DNA of 64,000 nt. Source: Ectocarpus siliculosus. Its lineage: Eukaryota > Sar > Phaeophyceae > Ectocarpales > Ectocarpaceae. A program made the position numbers and the translations under genes. Of the stretch, positions 1 to 11,419 are shown in pieces. Numbering within the stretch: the first letter of the stretch is position 1; each line of letters starts with the position of its first letter. The stretch lies in NCBI GenBank assembly GCA_000310025.1, contig FN648136.1:315513-379512 (forward strand), written 5' to 3'. Below the pieces are notes generated by a model, which was given only the letters and a program-made list of their open reading frames with translations, was not told the origin of the DNA and did no database searches.

Positions 1-324
1 CACACAAGAGGAGTAAGTTCTGAAGCTTTAGCTTCAGTCTCATATTTCAATATCCGTGGGTGGGTGGAACTTTTATTCGCATACCCCACCCCTTGCCCGA
101 CCCGGTCTCAAATGCTGATCTCGAGCTACAGTGCAAATATCGTGGCGCCCCAAGTACGGTTCGGTAGGGAATCGCAAACCATGACCCCTCCCCGAGTTTC
201 AGCAGCTTCCACTTCCTGTGGCCGACACGACTCGGCCTTGAATGTTCTTTGTTTGTTTCGCCATGGAAACGGCCGGTTGAACAGCGAAAGAGGGTCCTGC
301 GTGCTGCGCGCCACAATTGTTTTT
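1..324. repeat. Diverged tandem repeat unit, left part of array
   Basis: This stretch is clearly similar to 3045-3335 in the same orientation. Shared blocks include the polypyrimidine tract near 95-110 and the CCATGGAAACGGCCGGTTGA block near 262. It is the left half of a repeat copy that was split by the fold-back element at 325-1831. No gene is supported. The short open frames here are not conserved between copies. Confidence 0.7.
316..324. other. 9-base target site duplication, left copy
   Basis: ATTGTTTTT at 316-324 is repeated exactly at 1832-1840, on either side of the fold-back element. The related unoccupied copy of this host repeat, near 3333, has one uninterrupted T-rich stretch here. 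Nine bases is the typical Mutator superfamily duplication length. The sequence is low in complexity, so the unoccupied paralogue matters as supporting evidence. Confidence 0.7.
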
Positions 325-1831
325 GGGAAAATGACACAACAGGGTATACCCTGGTCGAAAAGCGACACACCTGGGTACACAGTCATTAACAGCAGTAAAT
401 GCATTCATATGATTGGTCAGCGCCCAATTTCACCCCGGTACGTCCGAAAAGGCGCAGGGTATATACCCTGCTGTGTCTACTTTTCTCACCAACTGTACCC
501 TGTTTTCGGAAGTGTACCCTGACCTGACGGGAAATAAGACCCATTCATCAATCATTTCCCCCGCAGGAATCTTCCCAACTCCTTTTCCTCTCCAACCATG
601 GGGTACCAAACGGCGAATCTTCCCACCCAATAACAACCATGGCAACGCGGCAGGAATCAGTTTCCGCCCCTGCCAAACAACACCAACCATCAACTCTTCC
701 GCTCGAAATCAACAATGGCCGGGCACTACCCCAGCACAGTTGTTCCGTTTGGAATCATGCACACGCGTGCAATACCCCGTGCACCACTGCTTGCTGCAGT
801 CTATATGCGAGATGCACGGGTCACGCTATGAAAGCGAGACCGATCCAGCATGGTTGACATACATATACATATATGCATGTATGGACACAGCACTACACGG
901 GTAACGTTGGGCGCCGCCACTCCCTCCTGCCTGTGCCGTGTGTGCGTGGGTGTGTTGTCTGTTGTGTCTCAATTGCGATGTGTTTCTTGCTTGAACTACT
1001 ACTACTGCTGTAACAGCAGCGGTCGCGCTTACCAGCCGACCAAGCCGACCAACCAATCAATGTATGTAGTAAGAAGACGTCAGGCTTCAGCGGGATGAGC
1101 CGATGAAATACACCGCGAACACAGGGAGGGTGATTGAGTTGGACGACACAGTCCTGCTGCTAGAGTTGTTAGCACTCGCTCCTCCTTCCATGATTGGTGT
1201 CAAGGGCGTGTCTGTGTGTGGTGTTGCTGCCTCTCTCCTCCGCCCGCTCAGCGCAGCGCCACACATCATGGGCACATACATGCATATATATATGCATGTC
1301 AACCATGCTGGATCGGTCTCGCTTTCATAGCGTGACCCGTGCATCTCGCATATAGACTGCAGCAAGCAGTGGTGCACGGGGTATTGCACGCGTGTGCATG
1401 ATTCCAAACGGAACAACTGTGCTGGGGTAGTGCCCGGCCATTGTTGATTTCGAGCGGAAGAGTTGATGGTTGGTGTTGTTTGGCAGGGGCGGAAACTGAT
1501 TCCTGCCGCGTTGCCATGGTTGTTATTGGGTGGGAAGATTCGCCGTTTGGTACCCCATGGTTGGAGAGGAAAAGGAGTTGGGAAGATTCCTGCGGGGGAA
1601 ATGATTGATGAATGGGTCTTATTTCCCGTCAGGTCAGGGTACACTTCCGAAAACAGGGTACAGTTGGTGAGAAAAGTAGACACAGCAGGGTATATACCCT
1701 GCGCCTTTTCGGACGTACCGGGGTGAAATTGGGCGCTGACCAATCATATGAATGCATTTACTGCTGTTAATGACTGTGTACCCAGGTGTGTCGCTTTTCG
1801 ACCAGGGTATACCCTTTTGTGTCGTTTTCCC
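325..1831. mobile_element. Non-autonomous fold-back MULE with ~560-base terminal inverted repeats
   Basis: The ends are long inverted repeats: left arm about 325-887, right arm about 1275-1831, starting GGGAAAA and continuing with GACACAA. The arms are nearly identical, since open frames in the two arms give the same peptides on opposite strands. Between them is about 390 bases of unique sequence with no recognisable transposase. Flanking 9-base duplications and an unoccupied paralogue near 3333 mark it as an insertion. Long terminal repeats plus 9-base duplications fit Mutator-like elements. The open frames of 163 and 218 codons lie in the arms and are not treated as genes. Confidence 0.75.
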
Positions 1832-1840
1832 ATTGTTTTT

Positions 1841-4800
1841 TTTTGTTCTTCCTGAGTGACCATGCTGCTGTTACTGAATTGCTTCAGACAAGGTTGTAGG
1901 CTATCGTGTCTGCCGCTTTGGGGTGCACGCGTCGCGTAGTAGGCGATGCGCGTCGCTTACTTGGTCGCCCGTTGTGTCGTTATACATGAAAAGCAACAAC
2001 AGCACAACAGCAGTTGAGACAGACAACAACAGGCCTTTTTTCTCTCTTGCTGCATATGCATGGGTGGTATGCTCGTATTAGTCTAAGCGGCATATGCATG
2101 GGTGGCATACATCGAATAAGGTTGTTGATGCTTGTTGAGTCTGCTGCGTAGTCATTCGTAACTTGAGCGATAAGGTAGATGGCAGCACAATCTTATTTAC
2201 AACAGAAAGCGAGGAATGGCAAAACCAACAGTCTGCTGCTCTGTGCAGCGGTGCACATCTATCGCGGACGGACTGTAGCTCGTCCGTGTAGTCATGTTTT
2301 TTGTTCTCACTTCGTCACAGAAGGATGAAAGTCCGCACTACTCTAGTCTAGCGCCAACTCGGCGAATTGTGGTTGTTGTGTTTGTTGTTGCTGAGCCCAC
2401 TTCGGATACCGCCGTTCGGTACAGATGTCTGACGGCCTGCGGTGAACCAAAGGGACGAGAGTGAGTGAGTGTCTTCTCGAGAGTGAATGCCGTGTCTTCT
2501 CTCCCCTCTCTTCTTTTAGTCTACCTGTCTCTCTCTCGCCTTTCGCCGGTGGGGTCCCAACAATATCGAACTACGTCAACCGCAGTGGTTTCGCATCTTT
2601 GCTAAGTAAGAGACTACCCGTGCACCGGGCTGCTGCATGAGAGGCGATGCGCGCTACCTGTTTTATGTCAAGCAATGGGCTTGGGGGCCCTACCTAATGC
2701 TGGACATGCAGTGCTATATGTGACATGTTCCAGCGGCCCAGAGCGAGCGACCACCGCGGTGGGTTTTCTATGCTTCTTTTGCCTCCTCCCTCAAGCCTGT
2801 CGCGCCTGGCTCACTTGTCTTTGATCTTCTTTTTATCTTTTTTCATGCTTTCTTTGTTTGTTGGGGTCCCCCAGCCACCCGCCCACCATTATTTTTTGTT
2901 GGGAGGGGTGTTTACTTGCCATGTTCATGACTGGGCCCCGGACTTTTTACTCGCACCCCGTCCATTCCACTTGTCAGCACACCACCACATACATCCTTTT
3001 GTACCATGCCCACCGACACGTCTAAGGCTTGGGGAATTTTGAAGGTTTAGCTTCAGTCTCATCGTTCAATATCCATGGAAGTTTCATTCGCATGCCCCAC
3101 CCCTTGCCCGACCCGGTCTAATGTGCTGATTTCGAGCTACAGTGCAAATCTCGTGGCGCCTCGAGTATGGTTCGGTGTGGAATCGCAAGTCACGAGCCGT
3201 CCCCTAGTTTGAGCTTCCGCCTCCTGTGGCCGGCAAGAGTCGGCCTTGACTGTTCCTTGCCTATTTCGCCATGGAAACGGCCGGTTGAACAGCGAAAGAG
3301 GGTCCTGCGTGCTGTGCGCCACATTTTGTTTTTTTTTGCGTTTGTTCTTGAGTGACCATTGTACACATGCGGCTGCTGCTGCGGTTTTTGTTGTTATGGT
3401 CGGAATGTGCTGCAATGCTCGTACGGTCATCGTAGTCAGGTTTGACAACAGTCTGCTCGTTCGTATAGCGGTAGCGATGTGCATCTATCGCGACGGCAGG
3501 CAGGCGTATTGAGATAATAGTTCGTCCGTCGTGCTTCTAGTCTACAGAGTAAGAGACAGATAGTCGTGTTCTTCTTTGTTGCCGCTTCATACCAGAAAAC
3601 AAAGAAACTCTCGGCCAACTTACCGTACGGCGTATCTCCACAGCAGTTCGGAAACGACGACTATTTTTCTTTTGTCGTGTTTGTTGTTGCTGAGCGCACA
3701 TCGGATGTCGCCGTTCGTTACACGTGTTCAAGCCTGCGGTGGGCCAGAGGGATGAGAGTGAGTTTCTTCTCGGCGAGAGTTCATGCCTTCCTTGTCTTCT
3801 CGAGTCTCTCTTCCTTTAGTCTACCTCTCTCTCTCTGTTGCATTTTCGCCGTTAGGGTCCCAAAAACATCGAACGTCAACGGCAATCGTTTTGCGTCTTG
3901 CTGTTTATGAGGCTACCCGTGTACCCGGCTGCTGCATGTGAGGCAATGGGCGCCGCCTCTTTCCGTCAAGCAATGCGCATGGCCCCTACGGTTCGCCGCA
4001 CATGCAGTGCTGTGTGACAGCTTCCAGCGGTTCAGAACGTCGACGGTGTTTTTCGCCGGTAGAGCCCCAGAACGACGCGAACCCCGTGACTGTTTCATTG
4101 TTTTGGGGTCCCCCACTCACCCACCCATCCATGAATTCCAGCAGTTTTCGTTGGGGGGATGTTTTTCTTGTCATGTCCATGACGTGGTGCCCCGAACGAG
4201 TATGGTTCGGTAGGGACTCGCAAACCATGACGCCTCCCCGAGTTTGAGCATCAGCTTCGGCCTCCTGTGACGGACAAGAAGACCGGAAATTGTCTCGCCA
4301 TCCAAACAACAGTTGACCGGTTGAAACAAATAGGGTCCGGTCCGCCGAAGATTTTGTTTTTATGTTTCCCTGCCGACAAATAGCCTCGGCTACGGCAGTG
4401 CAAATCTCATGGCGCCTCAAGTACGGTTCCGTAGGGAATTGCAAATCACGACCTCTCCCCGACTTTGAGTATAGCTTCCACCTCCTGCGGCGGATAAGAC
4501 CGACGTCAAACCGTAGATTTTGTCTGTCTGTGTCGCCATGTCGTCGCCATCCACGAACAGCAGTTGGAGAGTCACAATAAAGAGGGTCCGCTTCGCCACC
4601 AAGAAAACAGTTTTTTTCGATTCTTCTACAGCTAGATATGATACTACCATGTATCGGGTACAGCTGTGGTTGAGCTTGAGGGATATAGGGTCTACGGCAG
4701 CATATTCTATGCGAAGAGATAACTCCTTCCTCGCGTTACGATGCGCATCTCCCATGGCGAGCAGAATGGATGACGTCATCATGACGCTATTTCTCGTGAC

Positions 4801-5550
4801 TGGCAAGTTCAAGTTCGCCCGGGCGTTATTGTTCTTGCCGGAGAAAGAGACTAAACTTCTACTACGAACCAGTCGGTGCATGTATCCGGCTACTGCATGT
4901 GAGGTAGTGGGTACTGCCCCTGCTGTTTGATGCGGTACATGGAAAGCTTCCAGTGGGTCAGAGCGGCAAGGGGGTCTTGTTTCTTCACTTGTTTCTTAGC
5001 TCTCGTCTCCTCTACTTTTTCTTTGTTTGCTGTCGCTGGCGGTCTCTCCTTTGTTATCGCCCTTCGTTCTTGCTTGCAAGAAACTGTGAGGATGTAAAAT
5101 GGCGGAGTCTGACTGTTGCTTAGGGTCCCCCGCCCACCCACGACCCACCTGTTTGTCTGTATGATTCATTCGTGGTCTCCAATATTTTCAGCAGTAGTTG
5201 TCTACTACAGGACATGCGCTACTACTACTGCTGCGTCCATGGGTGGGTGCAACAGGAGAGCTCCGGGGACTGGTGGTCTTCTGACCTGATCGCAGAGAGA
5301 GGTTCCTGCCACTACTCTTATGAAATGTCCATGACGGGGAACGCGTCCTACGCCTCTTCTCTTTTCTTTTTTCCCTCTCTCCCGTCCGTTTCTTTCGTTT
5401 CGGAGAGGAAACCTACTGTGAACAGAGCATCCTCTGGGGTCCGCATCCATTTAGTCCCGGATTCTTTCCCAGCGTGCGGAAGAGCGCATTCTGGGTGTGG
5501 TCTCCTTTTCATTCCGGGGTGACGTGCGCGCTTACATGTATGTAAACGAA
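1841..5550. repeat. Diverged tandem array, units of roughly 1 to 1.3 kb
   Basis: Several landmarks recur in order and in the same orientation. The motif around GGTTCGGT...GAATCGCAA occurs near 157, 3169, 4202 and 4424. A GCTGCATG-type block occurs near 2631, 3931 and 4889. A GGGTCCCCC...CCACCC block occurs near 2863, 4106 and 5122. Spacing varies, so units are diverged and partly deleted. No conserved reading frame was seen. It looks like old low-copy tandem duplication or satellite. Confidence 0.6.
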
Positions 5551-5840
5551 AAAACAGATCAACGAGGTGATTCTTGAAAGCATGGAGTCCCTCGGCACCA
5601 AAAAGTGCATGCGCATGGATGGGCGTAGTGCGATATGCCGGTCGAAGACTGACGGTTTTTTCGGGTGCGCGTGAGGTCGCCTCTCATAATCGTTTGCTCA
5701 TTTTTTGCTTCATTGTCCAGTCTATAGTTACCACCTCGCATAGCGCATTGAAGCGAGTGGAGGGTCCTAGACTAATCTGTCGTTGACATTCGGACCCTTC
5801 TTCGGGTCCATTTTATTTTCGTATACCGTTTTTGGGTAAG

Positions 5841-5843
5841 TTA
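5841..5843. other. TTA target duplication, left copy
   Basis: TTA precedes the element and recurs at 7032-7034. The related site at 37964-37985 reads straight through a single TTA with matching flanks on both sides, so it is an unoccupied paralogue. Confidence 0.75.
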
Positions 5844-7031
5844 GGCCATTTCTTGCGGTTGTCTTTTTTTATGATCTTTTTCTTTTTTCCTTCTCAAATA
5901 AAGACAACTGGCCGTAGAAGGTCTTCTTACAATGTCTTTTTTCCTCAAAAAACGATCGCCAGAAAAAGACAACCCGTTTTGGACAGCCCATCCTGTCTTT
6001 TTTTGGAGGCTGTCTGTCTTTTTTGGTCACAACCACATCACTCGTACCTAGAAACTTGAATCTCTCGACGGCCCACCGCAAACTCTAACGGCGGTCACAC
6101 GAGTTGTGTCATGTTGCTGGGGTAAAGAGTCGGTGGCACCGGCGGTAGCCAATGTTTTTTCAGTGGGCTGGACCACGTGGACAACCCGATGTGTGCGGCA
6201 AACAAGAGGCAAACAAACCGAGAGAGCCTGGACGCAGCAGCGGTGGGTCATTTTTCGTGTACTGTCAACCTTGCGAACCCAACTTTTGGGTGTCCTATAG
6301 CCTCTTGTTCTGTATCAATCATCACACAAGACGAACCATACGCACAGCTTGTGGCGCATGCCTTTATCATCGCTGTTGCTTGAGCGGGTGGCGAGGGAGT
6401 ACTGGCAAACCAAATTTGCGACACGGGCAATAGAGCGAAAAAAGTTGCTTGAAGATGCGGCGAATCATTTTTCCCGCTTGTCCACCACTCTCTCGCTCCC
6501 AATTTCTGAACGTCCTATAGCCTCCTGGTCTGTATCAGCCACCACACAAGACGGACCATACACACAGCTCGTGGCGCATGCCTTTGTCATCGCTGTTGCT
6601 AGCGTGGGTGGCGAGGGAGTACCGGTAAACCAAAGTTTTGACAGGGGCACAAGAGCAAAAAAAATGGTTGCTGGCGCCGTGGGCATTTTTTCAGCGTGCT
6701 GTCGACTCTCGGCACCTCCATTCCCGTGCCTCCTATCGCCTTGTGGTCTCTGTCAGCCGCCACCCAACACGGACCATACACACAGCTCGCGAGGGATAGC
6801 TGTACAGTAGGCGCTGCTTCACTCTGTGAGGAGATATCACCGAAAAACCATTTCGGTGGGAAGGTCCATGTATGTGTGACAGCAGCCGTTGCAGAGTCTG
6901 TTTTTTTTTGGTCGGTGAAAAAGGATCGACCAACACCGTAAGAACGGGGTCATCTTTTTCGTAGATCCCTTTCTGGGTTGTCCGAAAGGGGGAAAAAAAG
7001 ATCTGCGAAAAAAGAACCGCAAGAAATGGCC
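5844..7031. mobile_element. PIF/Harbinger-like non-autonomous element
   Basis: The terminal inverted repeat GGCCATTTCTTGCGGTT at 5844-5860 is matched exactly in inverted form at 7015-7031, with weaker T-rich similarity further in. The flanks carry a TTA duplication. A 3-base TTA or TAA duplication is the hallmark of PIF/Harbinger elements. The interior (1.19 kb) has no DDE transposase or Myb-like frame, so it would need proteins supplied by another element. It contains the tandem repeat listed separately. Confidence 0.75.
6285..6830 (+). repeat. Tandem ~220-base repeat inside the Harbinger-like element
   Basis: Units begin near 6292, 6511 and 6731 with CCTATAGCCT or CCTATCGCCT, followed by ACACAAGACGGACCATAC-type sequence. 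A diverged copy in the opposite orientation lies at about 56440-56830, where CACCAGGAGGCTGTAGGACG aligns with the reverse of the start of unit 2. The frames over the repeat are not thought to be coding. Confidence 0.65.
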
Positions 7032-7034
7032 TTA

Positions 7035-8140
7035 GAGCCTGTGACCACGGCGGGAATCGACCGCGTCAAGTGTCAGACTATCATGATGAACGAACAGACG
7101 AAGAAGGTACAAGAAGGTACTGGGTAGAGAGAACATAACGAACGGTTTTTTGTAACTAATTGTGAAGACAACAACAACGGCACTGCTGGGTTCGTCCATG
7201 GATAGTTTTTGCAGCATTTTTGTTTTTTAAGTATTTGTGAATAAAACGACTTCTTCATGGATGGGTAATGAGAGGTTTCAATTCAACTACTACAGTAACT
7301 TACTTTCTGGAGTATGGAGGGTGCTCGTTGTTCTTATGCATGGCATGCACTGGCTGTAGTAGGTGACATAATTTATCGCATCATCAATATTCACAGCTAA
7401 TAATAATGTTAGTCCGCGACGATGAGGATGTCAAACAATAGGTTTGTTTGTTTCGGAAAGCTATCGGTGCCAACGCCGCCCGGCCACGATTTCTGCTGTG
7501 GAGTAATCGAGCTTTGAAAATTTAAAATTGTTCAGGGGGTGCGATACTTTATGTCGTCTATTCTCTGTGTATGGAACTCTTTTTCGTGCTCGGTGGGCGA
7601 GCGTGTCGCGGTGTGCGCCCTCGACTTTATTTACGGCTAAAAAATTCGAAAGCTTCAGATAGGCAACGCAACGATACTCGGCGGTTGCTATCACAATGAT
7701 CAAACGCAGCGGATGAAAGTAGTAGGACCTGCAACAAAGGCGCCACACATTCGTCGCGCACAAGCGAAAAGACACGGCGGGAGAAAACAAAATACCCCGC
7801 ACATGATGCAAATTCCAGACAAATTATTGTGTAAAGCGGTTGCACGCAAACCGGCACTACCGAACGTCATCACGACCACCCATGAGACCACGATGACATT
7901 GATTGGCCGTGTCTTGCGTCGCCCTCGGGAGGCATATCACCTAACTCCCGCGGGGAACCTTGTACAATATACGATCTTGTAGTCCTTCGTGAATAATCAT
8001 CCAACCACCGCAAAACACAAATAACCACTTGAGAAACATCCTCTACAATAACTGGCCACAAAGTGTCTCCATCGTTTTATCCTCGAACTCAATGTAGTGT
8101 CCCCTGGATGTAGTCTCAAACCGTCAAGACAAAAGAATCA
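7035..8140. other. Intergenic, with one MITE-end relic
   Basis: 7035-7170 matches 37975-38095 and is the right flank of the insertion site of the Harbinger-like element. 7494-7562 resembles one end of the 217-base MITE at 48248, sharing GAGTAATCGAGCTTTGAAAA. I see no convincing gene in the rest. Confidence 0.4.
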
Positions 8141-8159
8141 TCCTCAGCAGAGTATCCAA

Positions 8160-9830
8160 CAAGCTCAGCGCCTGGACCAGTGGAAAGCTGTCTTGGGCCA
8201 GTACGATTCATCAGGCACATTTCGGGTGAGCGCAATTGCTGGGGGGACGGACCTTCTGTCGCGGTGGGTCTCTGTGCCGTCGGTGAGTGTTCGCGCTGCC
8301 GCGGTTTACGCCCCCAGCGGACCTGATGCCGCCATTCCATCGAAGCAAGTAGCATGTGATGCACAAAAAGCGGCGCGAAGTAAGCTCGGCGCGCTTGCCG
8401 GGCCTGCCACGTCATTTTCGACGGCGGTGGGGACGGCGACTCTGGATGACGAGGGATTGTTTCGCGTGGGCATGAACGGGCGAGACGTGCTTTGGGTTCC
8501 AGATCAGGCGAGTGCGTTGCAGGTGCGACTGATGGTCTGTGCACACATGAAAGAAGCCAGGCATCGTGGCGCCGTCGCCACCTTGCAGCGCCTGTCCGAG
8601 TACTGTTGCTGGTTTTGGATGGAAGAGCATGTCACTGACTTTGTCAAGCAGGCCCGGCATTGCATGGACTCCAAGGAAGGAGAAAAGGTGCCTCGCCCAC
8701 TTGGGGAGAACGTCCACGGCACGTGTCCTGGCGAAAGTTGTTCATTCTGACTACCTGTACGTCGGAGCGAGTGGCCCGCTGGGAGAAGATGGCTTAAACG
8801 AGGAGGAAGGGTTCAGTTCAAGTAATATTGGTCATGATGGACGATGTGTCAAGCTGGGTTTACCTGGAGCCCACAGGGGCATGCACAGCCCGAATGATTG
8901 CGCAGCATTTCCAGACGTGGTGTAAGATTTTGGGTGTGCTGGAGGTTTGGGTGATACCGCTTCCAATTTCAAAAACCACATTATGGCTGCCCTTGAGACT
9001 GCATTCGGTGTTGAATGAAAATTTTGATCGCCAACTCTCCTGGTCTAAAGGGACGTGCGAGCACATGATGGGTGCGTTGGTTCGTACGCTCAAGACCATG
9101 ATTGAGGAAGATAGGAGGAGTGCTCGGGACTGGGTAGGTCTAGTGCCAGCTGTGCAATGGGCCTGCCTTGAACACTGTTTTTCCGCAAACGATACGGTTC
9201 GACTCCAAACCACGTCATGTTGGTAGAGCGCCACGCACCTTGTTTTTAACTTTGGCGTCGTCCACTGGCGCTGAATAGAAGGTGGACGTCCTGGACGAGG
9301 AGGATTTGCCGCTGAAGGTGCAGGATGTCATAGAGGCCCAACGTCAACTGCACAAGGAAGTTCTCGACAGGGTGCAGGCGAGTTGGAGTAAGCACCGAGC
9401 GTCTGCGCGAGTTGGGAGTCTACCTGAATCGTGGTCGGGGACTACGTGCTGGTCGTGCGCGTTTGCCGGCGTGAGTCGACAACGAAACTTGTCATGACCT
9501 GGACGGGGCCGTGGAGGATTGCCGCCGCCGAGAGACTGCATGTGTATGGAGTCCTCCAGAACATTGTGTCAGGTGTATGTCAGGATGTCCACGTCGCGAG
9601 CGTTCGGTTCCACGCCGATGCCGCCCTCGAAATCACGGCCGAATTGAAGGGGGGTTTTCAACATGCTTTCACGCAGGGCGAATTCGAGATGGAGGCCATC
9701 GTGCACATGTCAGTGGTGGAACACGGCCTTGGCTTTGATATGTAGGGGGAAAGGGTCAGTTTCGACAAGGAAGAGAACACCTGGGAAAAGCTGTTAATGG
9801 TCTGGGATACCGCACCGTAGTTTGTCAAAT
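8160..9830 (+). pseudogene. Ty3/gypsy integrase, frame-broken (copy A)
   Basis: Frame 1 (to 8750) covers the RNase H tail and the zinc-binding region of integrase, with H-x4-H spacing in AHMKEARH and a Cys about 34 residues later. The second expected Cys is not seen. Later segments in other frames give the catalytic core, with VMMDD around 8828 and the acidic segment of GTCEHMM around 9057. They also give the C-terminal region, with TWTGPWRI near 9498 and the end near 9745. At least two frameshifts separate these parts, so no functional integrase can be made. Confidence 0.8.
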
Positions 9831-9839
9831 CCTAGCTGC

Positions 9840-10749
9840 GGTGGCTGGCTGCCGAAAAAGGTTCCGGCTCATTTCACTTGTGATTGATCAGTCTGAGGTT
9901 AGCGAGGGCCGTCTTGTTTGCGTATTGATGACGTTTCTTCGCTGATTTCCTTCGTATTTGTGCTTCAGTTATTTTTTCGTCGAGTGGGGGCGATGTCGTC
10001 GAGTATTGATAGCATTCTTTCCCTGACCACTTCGTAATGCATTTTTCAGCACGCCGAGCAGTCATTCGGGTATGGAATCCCTGACTCTTGCAAGTATTGG
10101 TACGTTACTGTCAACCGTTTTGCCTATTGTTGGGGGCACCTTGGCTGTCCGATGGTTGCATGTGGACGAACTGCGCGGAGGCCGCCATATGACATCGTGT
10201 TGGTGATATACTTCTTCGCCGGCTGCGTACGTTTTGAATTTCGTGACATTGGCTTGTTCGAAGATCGTACGGATCGTGACAACATGTACGTTTGTCTTTG
10301 GAAGTTTTCATTGCCACCCTGGAGGGCCTTGTAAACGGTTTTCAGCGTTGCTGCTTCGGGGTTTGTTCTTTCTTTTGTGGTTTTCCGTGCTTTTGGCAAA
10401 CACGCCCATTTCAAGTTGTTTGCGGTGTGTCGGTCGTCCATGTATTGCGTAATTTTTCTTCGTTTGCGAGCGTGCGGCCATTGAGCCAATTTAGTGTAGT
10501 CCGTGCGGCACGTGCCATTCACCTTAAGTTAGTTGAATTTTTGTGTGCCATTCACCGTTGCGTGCGGGCATTCTTTTACACATGCGCTTACTAACGAAAT
10601 GGAGTAGTATTAGTCTGATATGATAACGCCGTGTATTTGGTGTGTATCATTCACAAAGACCGTTGTCGTATTTCGTTAGAATATATTGCCTACTACCTGA
10701 TATCAAGCTGAGTTTTGTCTACTCCGGTAGCAATACGCTTTGGGGTCAT
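9840..10749 (+). other. 3' untranslated region and polypurine tract of gypsy copy A
   Basis: This stretch is the inverted counterpart of 11420-12240 in copy B. Just before the LTR it reads CTTTGGGGTCAT, which matches CTTTGGGGGCAT at the same place in copy B. The position and G-run fit the polypurine tract that primes second-strand DNA synthesis. No gene is seen. Confidence 0.5.
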
Positions 10750-11021
10750 TGTGGACGCAGAGCACCTCGGTAGCAGTAGTTCACGGTGGAAAGACGCGCT
10801 TTGGAAGCTGCATGTATAAGATATGGTGGATCTGGAGTTTCTATCTACCTGGTTCGCATGTTGGCAGGAGAGTGAGAGAGATAGATGAAGAGAGAGAGAG
10901 AGACTCGTGTGAACTAGTACAGTCCGTTTAACATCACCAAGGGGGTGAACTGACCAGGCCCCGAGGCCATGGGGTGGACGATTCTGGTCCTAGGCACTAC
11001 CTGATTTCAGGCGTGTCTACA
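10750..11021 (+). repeat. 3' LTR of gypsy copy A
   Basis: The LTR is about 272 bases and runs from TGTGGACGCAG to TGTCTACA, the TG...CA form expected. It contains a purine-rich GAGAGAGA tract (the opposite strand of the TCTCTCTC tract in copy B). It is the reverse complement of 11144-11419 with scattered differences. No flanking duplication was recognised. Confidence 0.75.
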
Positions 11022-11143
11022 AGCTATAGCGTCGATGGCAGTCATGTCGGCAGCACCAAACACCGACCAAGTCACCCGGCACCGATTTTCCCGCGAAGCA
11101 ACCGCGATAACTTCAGAATCGAATGCAGAAACAAACGGCGGCA
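11022..11143 (-). pseudogene. Gag-protease fragment between two convergent LTRs
   Basis: This 122-base spacer matches 15523-15640, the gag/protease junction of copy B, in minus orientation. It is too short to encode a domain. It must come from a third, otherwise lost copy. Confidence 0.6.
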
Positions 11144-11419
11144 TGTACAAGACACGCCTGAAGTCAGGCAGGGCCTAGGACCAGTATCCTCCCCCCGTGG
11201 CCTCGGGGGGCTGGTCACTTCACCTCCTTGGTGATGGTAAACACAGTGTATTGTTATTGCACACGAGTCTCGTCTCTCTCTCTCCATCTATCTCTCTCTC
11301 CTGCCAACAGGCCAACCAGGCAGATAGAAACCCCAATCTACCATATCTTTGACATGCATACATATCCAACGGCAGCTTCCCACCGTGAACTACTGCTACC
11401 AAGTTGCGCTGCATCCACA
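11144..11419 (-). repeat. 3' LTR of gypsy copy B
   Basis: About 276 bases, closely matching 17112-17381 in the same orientation. It holds a GC-rich hairpin near 11187-11212 (CCTCCCCCC and GGGGGG around a short loop) and a TCTCTCTC tract near 11272-11302. The adjoining sequence at 11420-11432 on the sense strand is the G-rich candidate polypurine tract. Confidence 0.75.

Larger units (their letters stand above)
8150..11021 (+). mobile_element. Ty3/gypsy retrotransposon copy A, 5'-truncated (integrase to 3' LTR)
   Basis: This copy starts inside pol at the RNase H/integrase junction and runs through integrase (about 8160-9830), a 3' untranslated region (about 9840-10749) and a 3' LTR (10750-11021). 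Gag, protease, reverse transcriptase and the 5' LTR are missing. The integrase peptides are almost identical to those of copy B on the opposite strand. The element is dead as it stands. It lies tail-to-tail with copy B. Confidence 0.8.

Noticed and set aside
413-1743. Two open frames on opposite strands giving the same 160-residue peptide
   Set aside because: They lie in the inverted arms of the fold-back element, so their identity reflects the arms and not two genes. No domain or transposase motif is present.
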